Below are positions 1 through 5,776 of a stretch of DNA of 6,162 nucleotides, in pieces. Each line of letters opens with the position of its first letter. The first letter of the stretch is position 1. The translations under genes were made by a program, and so were the position numbers. The DNA comes from JBFMAE01 sp040756085. GTDB lineage: Bacteria; Desulfobacterota; BSN033; UBA1163. The stretch is taken from contig JBFMAE010000278.1 of the NCBI GenBank assembly GCA_040756085.1, forward strand, positions 1-6,162, in the 5' to 3' direction. Under the pieces are notes generated by a model that worked only from the letters and a program-made list of their open reading frames with translations, searched no databases and was not told the DNA's origin.

Positions 1-24
1 CGCGGTTGATAGGGAGCAAAGCCA

Positions 25-1098
25 ATGGAATGTGAGAAGATTCGAGAACAATTTTCTTCCTTGCTGGAAAAGGAATTGAGCCCGCTGGAGGAGAAGGAGG
101 TGGGAGACCATCTTGCATCCTGTTCCGAGTGTCAAAAGGAATTAGAGCGGTTTGAAAAGACGATGGAGTGGCTTCACTCCATGGAGGAGGTGGAGGTGCC
201 GGAAGGATTCCTCTCCGGGGTTTATAAAACGATGGAGGAGCGAGAGAATAAGGCCTCCGTGGGCGAGAAGGCGAGATGGAGATGGTTGAGCTATCCGCTC
301 TCATTAAGACTTCCGATCCAAGCCGTAGCGATGGTGACCATCGTCTTTTTAGCCCTCTATCTCACCAAGATGATGCCGGTGGAAACGTTCCGCCTGAAGG
401 AGGCGCAGCAGAAATCCCTACCTCCTACGGTCGAGAAAAAGATGGAACAGGTAGTGGTTCCAAAAGAGATGGAGAAAGAGCGAAGGGCTATGGAAGCACC
501 TTCTGAAATTCCTCGTCCAAAGGATGTTGAACAGGCCAAAGGTCCTGCTTTAGCAGAGAGAAAAGATGAGGGGGCGTATGTTGCGCAGGTAAATGAGGAA
601 GCGAAAAAAGTAGAGGCCCCTCCTCCAAAAGCTGAGATCATGGCGTATCAGACAATCGAATCAAAGGAGACAGCGAGAGCAAAAGTCCCATCACCAGAAC
701 CGGGAAAAATTGAGAAAGGATGGGTCGCAAAAGAGAAGTCTATGGTTGCCTCAAAACCTCCTCAGGAAATTATTCTGAGAATCTCCAATCGGGAGAAAAC
801 CCTCTCGCAACTTCGTGGACTGGTCAAACAATTTGGAGGGGAGATCCTCACCGCAGAAGGGAATATACTCCAGGCTTCACTTCCCATAGGCTCCTTTTCA
901 GAATTTGAAAAAGAATTGGTAGGGCTGAGTTCTTCAACCAAGGCAGATAAGGTGATTGCACAAAAATATGCCCTAGGAGGTTTGAGAGCTTCGCCAGGAG
1001 TGAAGGAAGAAGAGGTCGATGAAAAAAATAAAGAATCGGCAAGACGTGCAATCGATGAAGGTCGGACGGTCGTTCGCATCCTTCTGATTCAAGAATAA
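25..1098 (+). CDS. Anti-sigma-factor-like membrane protein with N-terminal zinc finger (zf-HC2)
   Basis: This 357-residue protein has three visible parts. Residues 1-40 carry a zf-HC2 type zinc site (Cys3, then His29-x3-Cys33-x2-Cys36, in HLASCSEC), the fold that holds ECF sigma factors in anti-sigma proteins. Residues about 96-114 (LPIQAVAMVTIVFLALYLT) form one membrane helix with basic residues before it, so the zinc domain should be cytoplasmic. Residues about 120-245 are a Lys/Glu/Pro/Ala-rich, probably extended linker outside the membrane. Residues about 248-300 look like a small strand-helix-strand domain (IILRISNREKTLSQLRGLVK, then a GGEIL strand), resembling DUF4349-type domains, and a final strand reads RTVVRILLI. 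The ATG is preceded by AGGGAG with good spacing (11-16). A frame ends with TGA at 7-9, consistent with a sigma-factor gene directly upstream, but that gene is outside the window. The role as anti-sigma factor is inferred from family; the signal sensed is unknown. Confidence 0.75.
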   Translation: MECEKIREQFSSLLEKELSPLEEKEVGDHLASCSECQKELERFEKTMEWLHSMEEVEVPEGFLSGVYKTMEERENKASVGEKARWRWLSYPLSLRLPIQAVAMVTIVFLALYLTKMMPVETFRLKEAQQKSLPPTVEKKMEQVVVPKEMEKERRAMEAPSEIPRPKDVEQAKGPALAERKDEGAYVAQVNEEAKKVEAPPPKAEIMAYQTIESKETARAKVPSPEPGKIEKGWVAKEKSMVASKPPQEIILRISNREKTLSQLRGLVKQFGGEILTAEGNILQASLPIGSFSEFEKELVGLSSSTKADKVIAQKYALGGLRASPGVKEEEVDEKNKESARRAIDEGRTVVRILLIQE

Positions 1099-1118
1099 TC
1101 CTCTTTTCCAATTCAGGT

Positions 1119-1147
1119 TTGACTTCTGGGGACAAGTTTTTTATAAA
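1119..1147 (+). promoter_or_regulatory. Sigma-70 type promoter for the YciO gene
   Basis: TTGACT at 1119-1124 and TATAAA at 1142-1147 are separated by exactly 17 bases. Each box matches consensus at five of six positions. Transcription would begin near 1154, giving an AT-rich leader of about 78 bases before the ATG at 1232. This supports independent transcription of the downstream gene. Prediction by eye only. Confidence 0.65.
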
Positions 1148-1160
1148 TAATTGTCCATAG
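1126..1160. promoter_or_regulatory. Inverted repeat spanning the -10 box, possible operator
   Basis: CTGGGGACAA (1126-1135) and TTGTCCATAG (1151-1160) are inverted copies matching at eight of ten positions, the inner six (GGACAA/TTGTCC) exactly. The arms flank the -10 box and cover the likely start of transcription, a usual site for a repressor. It could also be a weak RNA hairpin ending the upstream transcript, but the arms are short and no U run follows the right arm. Confidence 0.3.
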
Positions 1161-1231
1161 CTCATACAAATTTATCCTTTTTATAAAATTTTTCCCATCA
1201 TTTTATCTCAAAGAAGGAAGGAGAGTGAGTA

Positions 1232-1840
1232 ATGATCGTCACCATCAACCCAAAAAATCCGCAACCGAGGCTGATTCGAAAGGTTGTAGAGGTTCTGAAG
1301 AACGGAGGGGTGATTGGATATCCGACCGACACGATCTATGGGGTAGGGTGCAATCTTTTCAACCCAGAGGGGATCCGGAAAGTTCATCGGTTGAAGAAAA
1401 TGGACGGGAAGAAACCTCTCAGTTTCATCTGTTCCGATTTGAAGGACATCAGCCGCTATGCCTATGTTTCGAACTATGCTTATAAAATGATGAAGCGCCT
1501 GCTTCCGGGAGCCTACACCTTTATTCTGAAGGCGACGAAACTGGTTCCAAAGATTGCTATGACGAAACAGAATACGGTGGGGATCAGGATCCCCGATAAT
1601 AAGATATGCCTGGCACTCGTGAAGGAGTTGGGTAACCCCATCGTCAGCACCAGTGTTTACAAACCTAATGAGGGGCTCTACAATGACCCCAACGAGATCG
1701 AAGAGCGGTTTGGGAAAGAGTTAGATCTTGTCATCGATGGAGGGATGATCGTCGCCGAACATTCCAGCATCATCGAACTCATCGAAGAGTTTCCCAAAGT
1801 GATTCGAAAAGGAAAAGGGGATGTGAGCCTTTTCCTGTGA
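1232..1840 (+). CDS. yciO: YciO-type member of the Sua5/YciO/YrdC (TsaC) family
   Basis: This 202-residue protein is close in length and layout to E. coli YciO (about 206 residues). Visible family motifs are YPTDTIYGVGC (30-40), which lines the nucleotide pocket, PGAYTFILKAT (92-102), VGIRIPDN (116-123), STS (139-141) and the closing RKGKGDVSLFL. TsaC/Sua5 proteins make threonylcarbamoyl-AMP for the t6A modification of tRNA. Two features place this one in the YciO branch: the K-x-R motif reads K-K-M (55-57), and the Ser-Asn pair expected after STS is replaced by Val-Tyr. YciO itself does not replace essential TsaC in E. coli, so a separate TsaC/Sua5 gene is expected elsewhere. The start is fixed by AAGGAG at 1218-1223, eight bases before the ATG. 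It stands alone with its own promoter. Family call is firm; exact reaction in the cell is not settled. Confidence 0.88.
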   Translation: MIVTINPKNPQPRLIRKVVEVLKNGGVIGYPTDTIYGVGCNLFNPEGIRKVHRLKKMDGKKPLSFICSDLKDISRYAYVSNYAYKMMKRLLPGAYTFILKATKLVPKIAMTKQNTVGIRIPDNKICLALVKELGNPIVSTSVYKPNEGLYNDPNEIEERFGKELDLVIDGGMIVAEHSSIIELIEEFPKVIRKGKGDVSLFL

Positions 1841-1880
1841 GAACCCTGATCACCAAACGCTTTTGGCTTTTCGTATCTGG

Positions 1881-1892
1881 GACATTAATGTC
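1881..1892. promoter_or_regulatory. Perfect 12-base palindrome in the gap before the flavoredoxin-like gene
   Basis: GACATTAATGTC is a perfect palindrome about 70 bases before the ATG at 1963, followed by AT-rich sequence. It could bind a dimeric regulator. A weak promoter can be drawn through it (TTGGCT at 1863-1868, 17 bases, TAATGT at 1886-1891) but the match is poor. A single 12-base palindrome in AT-rich DNA may also be chance. Confidence 0.2.
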
Positions 1893-1962
1893 ATCAGAGA
1901 TTTTTAAACTTTTTAAGTAATTTTTCTGTGAGGGGGTTCGAGATCCCGAGAAGGACGATAGG

Positions 1963-2532
1963 ATGGGACGAAAGAATCTTCCACCCACCACCCTGCTTTT
2001 TCCTACACCGGTCGTTCTGGTCACCTGCGTGGATCAAGCGGGAAAGCCGAATATCATCACCCTAGCCTGGGTAGGCGTGGTCAATTCAGAACCTCCCATG
2101 ATCGGCATATCGATTCGGCCCGAACGGTATTCTCATGCCTGCGTGAAGACATCGAAGGAGTTTGTGGTCAATCTGCCCTCCGAGGAGATGATCAGAAAGG
2201 TGGATGCCTGTGGTGTCCTTTCAGGGAAGGAGGCGGACAAGTTCACTTCCATGGGATGGAAGCCCATACCGGCCCAAAAGGTGAAGGCGCCACTGATCGA
2301 TGAGTGTCCCGTTCAGATGGAATGCGAGGTAAAGGAGATCCTTTCCCTGGGGAGCCACGATCTCTTTTTAGGTCAGATCGTTTCCCTCCATGTGAGAGAA
2401 GAGGTTCAAAAAGAGAAAGGGCGGATCGATATCACCAAAGCCCTTCCACTGGTCTACTGTCCGGGTGCCCACGAATACTGGAGTCTTGGAAGATGCCTCG
2501 GTCATTATGGCTTTACAAAAGGTAGGCCCTGA
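1963..2532 (+). CDS. Flavin reductase-like FMN-binding protein (flavoredoxin family)
   Basis: The 189-residue protein is a full-length member of the FMN-binding split-barrel family PF01613 (flavin reductase like domain), the group containing flavoredoxin of sulfate reducers. The N-terminal half has the family layout: FPTPVVLVTCVDQAGKPNII (13-32), TLAWVGVVNSEPPMIGISI (33-51), then RYSHACVKTSKEFVVNLPS (55-73), regions that contact FMN phosphate and ring in relatives. The C-terminal half carries HDLFLGQIV (132-140). Cysteines at 22, 60, 83, 115, 121, 166 and 178 are numerous but form no iron-sulfur motif. It likely binds FMN and passes electrons in the cytoplasm; partner and donor cannot be read from the sequence. 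AAGGA at 1951-1955 lies seven bases before the ATG. It stands between unrelated genes, so context gives no pathway. Confidence 0.87.
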   Translation: MGRKNLPPTTLLFPTPVVLVTCVDQAGKPNIITLAWVGVVNSEPPMIGISIRPERYSHACVKTSKEFVVNLPSEEMIRKVDACGVLSGKEADKFTSMGWKPIPAQKVKAPLIDECPVQMECEVKEILSLGSHDLFLGQIVSLHVREEVQKEKGRIDITKALPLVYCPGAHEYWSLGRCLGHYGFTKGRP

Positions 2533-2574
2533 AGTGACAAAAACACAGAGGCATGAGAATACAAAGCCCCTTGA

Positions 2575-2648
2575 GATGCCGAAATGAATTCAGCATGACA
2601 ATGGGGGAGTTAATCTTGTTTTTGTCATCCCGAACTCGTTTCGGGATC
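2575..2648. repeat. Palindromic repeat, copy 1 (two inverted 26-base hairpin arms)
   Basis: Left arm 2575-2600 and right arm 2623-2648 are inverted copies matching at 21 of 26 bases, with a 22-base spacer. Each arm is itself a hairpin. The right arm has a perfect 8-bp stem (ATCCCGAA with TTCGGGAT) around a 5-base loop. The left arm has the same layout (ATGCCGAA with TTCAGCAT) with one C-A mismatch. Both arms end in ATGACA/TGTCAT at the spacer. The second copy is at 5105-5160 in the same orientation. This is the style of REP-like or MITE-like elements scattered between genes in many environmental genomes. No protein gene lies within it. Confidence 0.8.
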
Positions 2649-2678
2649 TCTTGTAAACTAAATTCGGCAGGGTAACCC

Positions 2679-3536
2679 GTGATCATCGACTGCCACACCC
2701 ATATCTTTCCTGATGAGATAAGAAGGGATCGAGAGGCCTTCTGTAAAAAGGATGAAGGGTTTTCGGCTATTTATCAAAATTCGAAAGCGAGGATGGCAGG
2801 CGTTGAGAATTTGATCGCCTCGATGGATGAATCGGGAGTCGATCGCTCCGTCATCTGCGGATTTCCCTGGAGCCTCACGAAAATCTGTTCCCTTCATAAC
2901 GAATATCTGATGGAGTCGGCCTCCCGATATCCCGACCGATTGATTGTTTTCGTTTCACTCCTGTTCTCGAACCCGGATTGGTCAGGGAAGGAGTTGGATC
3001 GGAGGATGAAGGAAGGGGCAAAAGGGGTGGGGGAGGTCGCTTTCTACCGGCATGAGATGACTTCTCGGGATATTGCCTCCATGAAGCCGGTCCTGACCCG
3101 AATGGAGAAACAGAAGATTCCTCTCTTCCTCCACACCAATGAACGCATTGGCCATTCCTATCCGGGGAAGGGGATGACGCCTCTCGAACGCTTCTATGAA
3201 CTCATCCTCTCTTTTCCCAAACTTCCCATCCTGTTGGCACATTGGGGGGGTGGCCTCCCCTTCTATGAGTTGATGCCGGAGGTGGCAAAGGCAATGACCC
3301 ATGTCTATTATGATACGGCTGCCTCTCCATTTATTTACTCCAAAAAGATTTATGCCGTTGCCCGTGAAATGGTAGGGGCAGAAAAGATTCTCTTCGGGAC
3401 AGACTTTCCCCTGATTCGGCCCCAGAGATATTTTCAAGAATTGGAAGAGTCAGGTCTATCCGGAGAGGACCGGAAGAAGATCCTCGGCCTCAACATTGCA
3501 AAGCTCCTCGGGCTAGGCAGAAAGGCGAGCCGATGA
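2679..3536 (+). CDS. Metal-dependent amidohydrolase (Amidohydro_2 family TIM barrel)
   Basis: This 285-residue protein is a complete amidohydrolase-superfamily barrel of the PF04909 type. It shows the metal-binding H-x-H near the N terminus (His6, His8 in IDCHTHIFP), Glu119 in GVGEVAFY, His152 (LFLHTNE), His188 (LLAHWGGG) and the late catalytic/metal Asp242 (FGTDFPL). Relatives include ACMSD and resorcylate-type decarboxylases and various lactonases and hydrolases, so the reaction cannot be named from motifs alone. No signal peptide is seen, so it should be cytoplasmic. The start is GTG; an in-frame TAA at 2673-2675, two codons upstream, excludes a longer protein, and the ribosome site is weak (AGGG near 2669). 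Its TGA overlaps the ATG of cbiQ by four bases (ATGA), so it is translated with the ECF transporter genes and may act on the imported compound. That link is inferred. Confidence 0.87.
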   Translation: MIIDCHTHIFPDEIRRDREAFCKKDEGFSAIYQNSKARMAGVENLIASMDESGVDRSVICGFPWSLTKICSLHNEYLMESASRYPDRLIVFVSLLFSNPDWSGKELDRRMKEGAKGVGEVAFYRHEMTSRDIASMKPVLTRMEKQKIPLFLHTNERIGHSYPGKGMTPLERFYELILSFPKLPILLAHWGGGLPFYELMPEVAKAMTHVYYDTAASPFIYSKKIYAVAREMVGAEKILFGTDFPLIRPQRYFQELEESGLSGEDRKKILGLNIAKLLGLGRKASR

Positions 3537-4300
3537 AGCATGCCTTTTTAGACCATCATAGTGGAATAGAGAGTCCTATCCACCATCTGGATGCCAGGGC
3601 GAAGATCATTGTCTTCTTCACCTTTATACTGATTGGAGTCAGCTCTCCTCCCACTGCTTTTCACCTCTTCGGGATTTTGGCCATGACCCTCATCGGCACT
3701 GCCCTTCTGGCAAGACTCCCTCTGGGTCATCTGGCAAAGAAAGTGCTGGTCATCCTTCCCTTTCTCTTTGTCGTGGCGATTTCCATTCCGTTCATGAAAA
3801 AGGATGCCATCGGCGGGGGATACAATTTGGGGTTCGGAGGACTTTCCGTATCCCAAAGCGGTCTCTGGATTCTCTGGAATGTGATCATCAAATCTTCATT
3901 AGGGGTCTTCGCCATTATTCTGCTTTACTCTACAACCTCCTTTCCTCAATTGGTCAAAGGAATGGAAAGGCTGGGGTTTCCTAAAATTTTTACGGTTCTC
4001 ATCTCCTTCATGTATCGTTACTCCTTCATCCTCATCGATGAAATGTACCGGATGAAACGGGCGAGGGATTCGAGGTGTTTTGGAGGAAGATGGTTTTGGC
4101 AAATAAAGACCATCGGTCATATGATAGGGATGCTCTTTCTGAGGAGTTATTATCGCGGAGAAAGAGTTTATTTGGCCATGCTTTCGAGAGGGTATCACGG
4201 GACGATGCCCGGAACTACAACAGGAAGGTTTGGATGGGGTGAAATCCTTTTCCTATCCCTCTCTCCTGTTCTCCTTTTTCTGAGGATCTATTTAAGATGA
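3533..4300 (+). CDS. cbiQ: ECF transporter T component, CbiQ family
   Basis: The 255-residue protein is a membrane T subunit of an energy-coupling-factor importer, which couples ATP use by CbiO-type subunits to a substrate-binding S subunit. The N terminus has the family opening (SPIHHLDARAKII, 14-26), followed by hydrophobic helices at about 24-40, 43-60, 70-86 and 110-132 and another near 238-252. Both cytoplasmic arginine motifs that contact the ATPase grooves are visible: ARDSR at 177-181 and LSRGYHG at 217-223. Length is usual for CbiQ. It starts by ATGA overlap with the amidohydrolase and ends by ATGA overlap with cbiO, with AAGG just upstream as ribosome site. CbiQ members are usually tied to cobalt or nickel uptake, but no CbiM/CbiN or NikM gene is present here, so the substrate is open. 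Confidence 0.9.
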   Translation: MKHAFLDHHSGIESPIHHLDARAKIIVFFTFILIGVSSPPTAFHLFGILAMTLIGTALLARLPLGHLAKKVLVILPFLFVVAISIPFMKKDAIGGGYNLGFGGLSVSQSGLWILWNVIIKSSLGVFAIILLYSTTSFPQLVKGMERLGFPKIFTVLISFMYRYSFILIDEMYRMKRARDSRCFGGRWFWQIKTIGHMIGMLFLRSYYRGERVYLAMLSRGYHGTMPGTTTGRFGWGEILFLSLSPVLLFLRIYLR

Positions 4301-5067
4301 AAACCAATAAGGTCATCGAGATAAAACATCTCTCTTACGATTATCCGGACGGAACGCCAGCCCTGAGAGAAATCAATTTGGAGATTTATCAACATGAGTC
4401 CGTAGCGATCCTCGGGTCCAATGGTGCCGGGAAATCGACGCTCCTCTATCATCTGAATGGAACGCTGATAGGAGATGGGAGGGTCACCGTCCTGGGTCTC
4501 TCTGTGGAGAAAAAGAATCTGAAGGAGATCCGGAGAAGGGTGGGGCTGGTCTTCCAGAACCCGGAGGATCAACTCTTCTGCCCCACGGTCTTCGACGATG
4601 TGGCTTTCGGACCCCACAACATGGGACTGGATGAAAAAGAGGTCCGGAATCGGGTGAGGCGGGCACTTGAGATCATGGGGCTGAAAGGGTTTGAAGGGAG
4701 GTCAGCCCACCATTTGAGCGAAGGGGAAAAGAAAAGGGTTGCCTTAGCCACAGTATTGTCTATGGACTCTGAGATTCTGGTCCTCGATGAACCCACGGAT
4801 AACCTCGATCCGGCCGGGAGCCGAACGCTGATCGAACGAATCCAGTTGATCCCCCAAACGAAAGTGATCGTTACCCATCACCTCCCCGTTGCGGTCGATC
4901 TCTGTGAGAGGGCAGTATTGCTTCACGGAGGCAGAAAGGTAGAAGACCTTCCAATGGAAGAACTGTTGAAGAATCGAGATCTGTTGGAGCGGTTCGGTTT
5001 TGATGCAGATTTTGCACAGTGGATGTACGAGAGAAATGTCAAATTTCAAAACTCCTGCCTGCGGTAG
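4297..5067 (+). CDS. cbiO: ECF transporter ATPase component, CbiO family
   Basis: The 256-residue ABC ATPase carries all the motifs of an active subunit: Walker A GSNGAGKST (40-48), Q-loop Gln87 in FQNPEDQLF (the PEDQ form typical of ECF ATPases), signature LSEGEKKRVA (140-149), Walker B with catalytic Glu (LVLDEP, Glu165), D-loop NLDP (169-172) and switch His194. The signature has Glu in place of the usual Gly/Gln of LSGGQ, a form seen in other CbiO proteins. It would sit on the inner face of the membrane and bind the arginine motifs of CbiQ. Only one ATPase gene is present, so it probably works as a homodimer. Its ATG overlaps the cbiQ stop (ATGA), with AGGA ten bases upstream. The last codons (NSCLR) and the TAG lie inside a palindromic repeat, so the C terminus appears to have been rewritten by that repeat. 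Confidence 0.92.
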   Translation: MKTNKVIEIKHLSYDYPDGTPALREINLEIYQHESVAILGSNGAGKSTLLYHLNGTLIGDGRVTVLGLSVEKKNLKEIRRRVGLVFQNPEDQLFCPTVFDDVAFGPHNMGLDEKEVRNRVRRALEIMGLKGFEGRSAHHLSEGEKKRVALATVLSMDSEILVLDEPTDNLDPAGSRTLIERIQLIPQTKVIVTHHLPVAVDLCERAVLLHGGRKVEDLPMEELLKNRDLLERFGFDADFAQWMYERNVKFQNSCLR

Positions 5068-5210
5068 GCAGGGGAAGTTCAAATGAAGTCTAAAGCCCAA
5101 ATGAGATGCCGAAGCAAGTTCGGCATGACAAGAATGTCATTCTGAACTCGTTTCAGAATCCTATTTTGAATTTTGTCATTTGCCTTCCCGCCCTGCCTAC
5201 CGCAGGCAGG
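5054..5210. repeat. Large inverted repeat (MITE-like) between the convergent genes
   Basis: A 20-base sequence at 5054-5073 (beginning CCTGCCTGCGGTAGGCAGG) recurs exactly, inverted, at 5191-5210. Matching resumes inward after small gaps: GGAAG then CAAATGA on the left (to 5086) against TCATTTG and CTTCCC on the right (from 5176). Arms are thus about 33 bases around roughly 90 bases of centre. Each 19-base core is also a hairpin by itself (7-bp stem, 5-base loop). The centre contains the second copy of the two-arm palindromic repeat. The left arm overlaps the end of cbiO, and the right arm ends 20 bases from the stop of the thioesterase gene. The strong hairpins could end transcription or stabilise the 3' ends of both messages, though no strong U run follows. 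Confidence 0.75.
5105..5160. repeat. Palindromic repeat, copy 2 (two inverted 26-base hairpin arms)
   Basis: Left arm 5105-5130 and right arm 5135-5160 are inverted copies (20 of 26 bases) with only a 4-base spacer. Both arms form perfect 8-bp hairpins: ATGCCGAA with TTCGGCAT, and ATTCTGAA with TTCAGAAT. Against copy 1 at 2575-2648 the left arms match at 21 of 26 and the right arms at 22 of 26. All four differences in the right arm form two paired changes that keep the stem. The orientation is the same as copy 1, and the similarity extends leftward into AAAGCCC in both places. Confidence 0.8.
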
Positions 5211-5229
5211 CGTAAGCAGGGATTTCCAC

Positions 5230-5634
5230 TCATTTTGCACTCTGTTTAAGGAAGGCGGAAGTCCCTGTTGCGAGAATCGTTCCATCCTCTCTCGCCACAT
5301 AAGCCTTTGCCTTGATCAGTCTTTTACTCACCTCCGTAAGCTCTCCATGGACATGCAGGGGTTCGAGGATGGGGGCCGGCTTTTTAAACTTGACCTCTAA
5401 GAAAGCTGTGACCGCCTGATAACCTAATTCATAGACCAATTTTGCCATCGCCTCATCCAGGAGCGTGCTGATCATCCCGCCGTGGACAATGCCATCCCAG
5501 CCCTGGAAGGTCGGGCTTGCAACAAATATTGTTTTAAGGGTTTTCTTCTCTTTATCAATCTCAAAACTCAATCGCAACCCGTCTGGATTATTCTCTCCAC
5601 AGACAAAACACTTCCCATAAGATTCGAATTTCAT
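5230..5634 (-). CDS. PaaI-like hotdog-fold acyl-CoA thioesterase
   Basis: The 134-residue protein has the PaaI/THEM4-type hotdog layout. A short N-terminal segment YGKCFVCGENNPDGLRL (6-22) carries a C-x2-C pair (Cys9, Cys12), as in many members of this subgroup. It is followed by WDGIVHGGMISTLLDEAMA (46-64), where the H-G-G turn (51-53) and the acid pair Asp60-Glu61 on the central helix form the usual active site, and by strands such as TAFLEVKFKKPAPI. Such enzymes hydrolyse acyl-CoA thioesters in the cytoplasm; the chain preferred here cannot be told. Length is normal. The start is set by GGAGG (complement of 5641-5645) six bases before the ATG. It converges on cbiO and diverges from the inositol-phosphatase gene. 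Its predicted 155-base leader contains a terminator-like hairpin, suggesting control by attenuation. Confidence 0.88.
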   Translation of the reverse strand: MKFESYGKCFVCGENNPDGLRLSFEIDKEKKTLKTIFVASPTFQGWDGIVHGGMISTLLDEAMAKLVYELGYQAVTAFLEVKFKKPAPILEPLHVHGELTEVSKRLIKAKAYVAREDGTILATGTSAFLKQSAK

Positions 5635-5659
5635 TATCTCCCTCCAAACTTCATTTCAG

Positions 5660-5692
5660 AAAAAAATCTCCTCTCCCCATTGTGGGAGAGGA
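5660..5692 (-). terminator. Terminator-like hairpin in the leader of the thioesterase gene
   Basis: Read leftward, TCCTCTCCC pairs with GGGAGAGGA (9 bp, mostly GC, 6-base loop; stem 5669-5677 with 5684-5692), then after GA comes a run of seven T (5666-5660). This is the form of an intrinsic terminator on the minus strand. It lies only 25 bases before the ATG at 5634, leaving no room for a promoter after it, so it would act as an attenuator. The hairpin resembles short CTCTCCC/GGGAGAG repeats common in bacterial intergenic DNA, so it may have been recruited from a repeat. Confidence 0.5.
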
Positions 5693-5695
5693 TTC

Positions 5696-5756
5696 ACCCT
5701 GTTAGATGGAATAAATTGCAAGAAAGGATTAGAGAATTGGACCTATCTAACAGGGT
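5696..5756. repeat. Perfect 12-bp inverted repeat in the divergent gap
   Basis: ACCCTGTTAGAT at 5696-5707 is exactly inverted as ATCTAACAGGGT at 5745-5756, with 37 bases between. Two further G-C pairs can form inside if one base is bulged. In the leftward transcript this stem would form just before the terminator-like hairpin; as DNA it could be a two-site operator. A 12-bp exact match at this distance is unlikely by chance. Confidence 0.65.
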
Positions 5757-5776
5757 AAAGGTGAGAGGTGATCCAG

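Noticed and set aside
1..9. End of an upstream gene (frame ending TGA at 7-9), possibly an ECF sigma factor
   Set aside because: Two codons and a stop are not enough to support a gene; mentioned only as context.
1852..1872. Possible terminator after the YciO gene (CCAAA/TTTGG hairpin then CTTTTCG)
   Set aside because: Only a 5-bp AT-rich stem and a short broken T run; too weak to call.
2533..2678. Promoter for the amidohydrolase-cbiQ-cbiO operon in the repeat-containing gap
   Set aside because: Candidates such as GTGACA (2534) or TTGTCA (2622) lack a -10 box at proper spacing; transcription may read through from the flavoredoxin-like gene.
2982..3437. Leftward open frame of about 151 codons inside the amidohydrolase gene
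   Set aside because: Antisense shadow of a gene with a complete set of catalytic motifs; no ribosome site or recognisable domain.
5054..5210. CRISPR-like or tRNA-like reading of the repeats
   Set aside because: Repeats are inverted and nested, not regularly spaced direct repeats with unique spacers, and no cloverleaf with a T-loop can be drawn.
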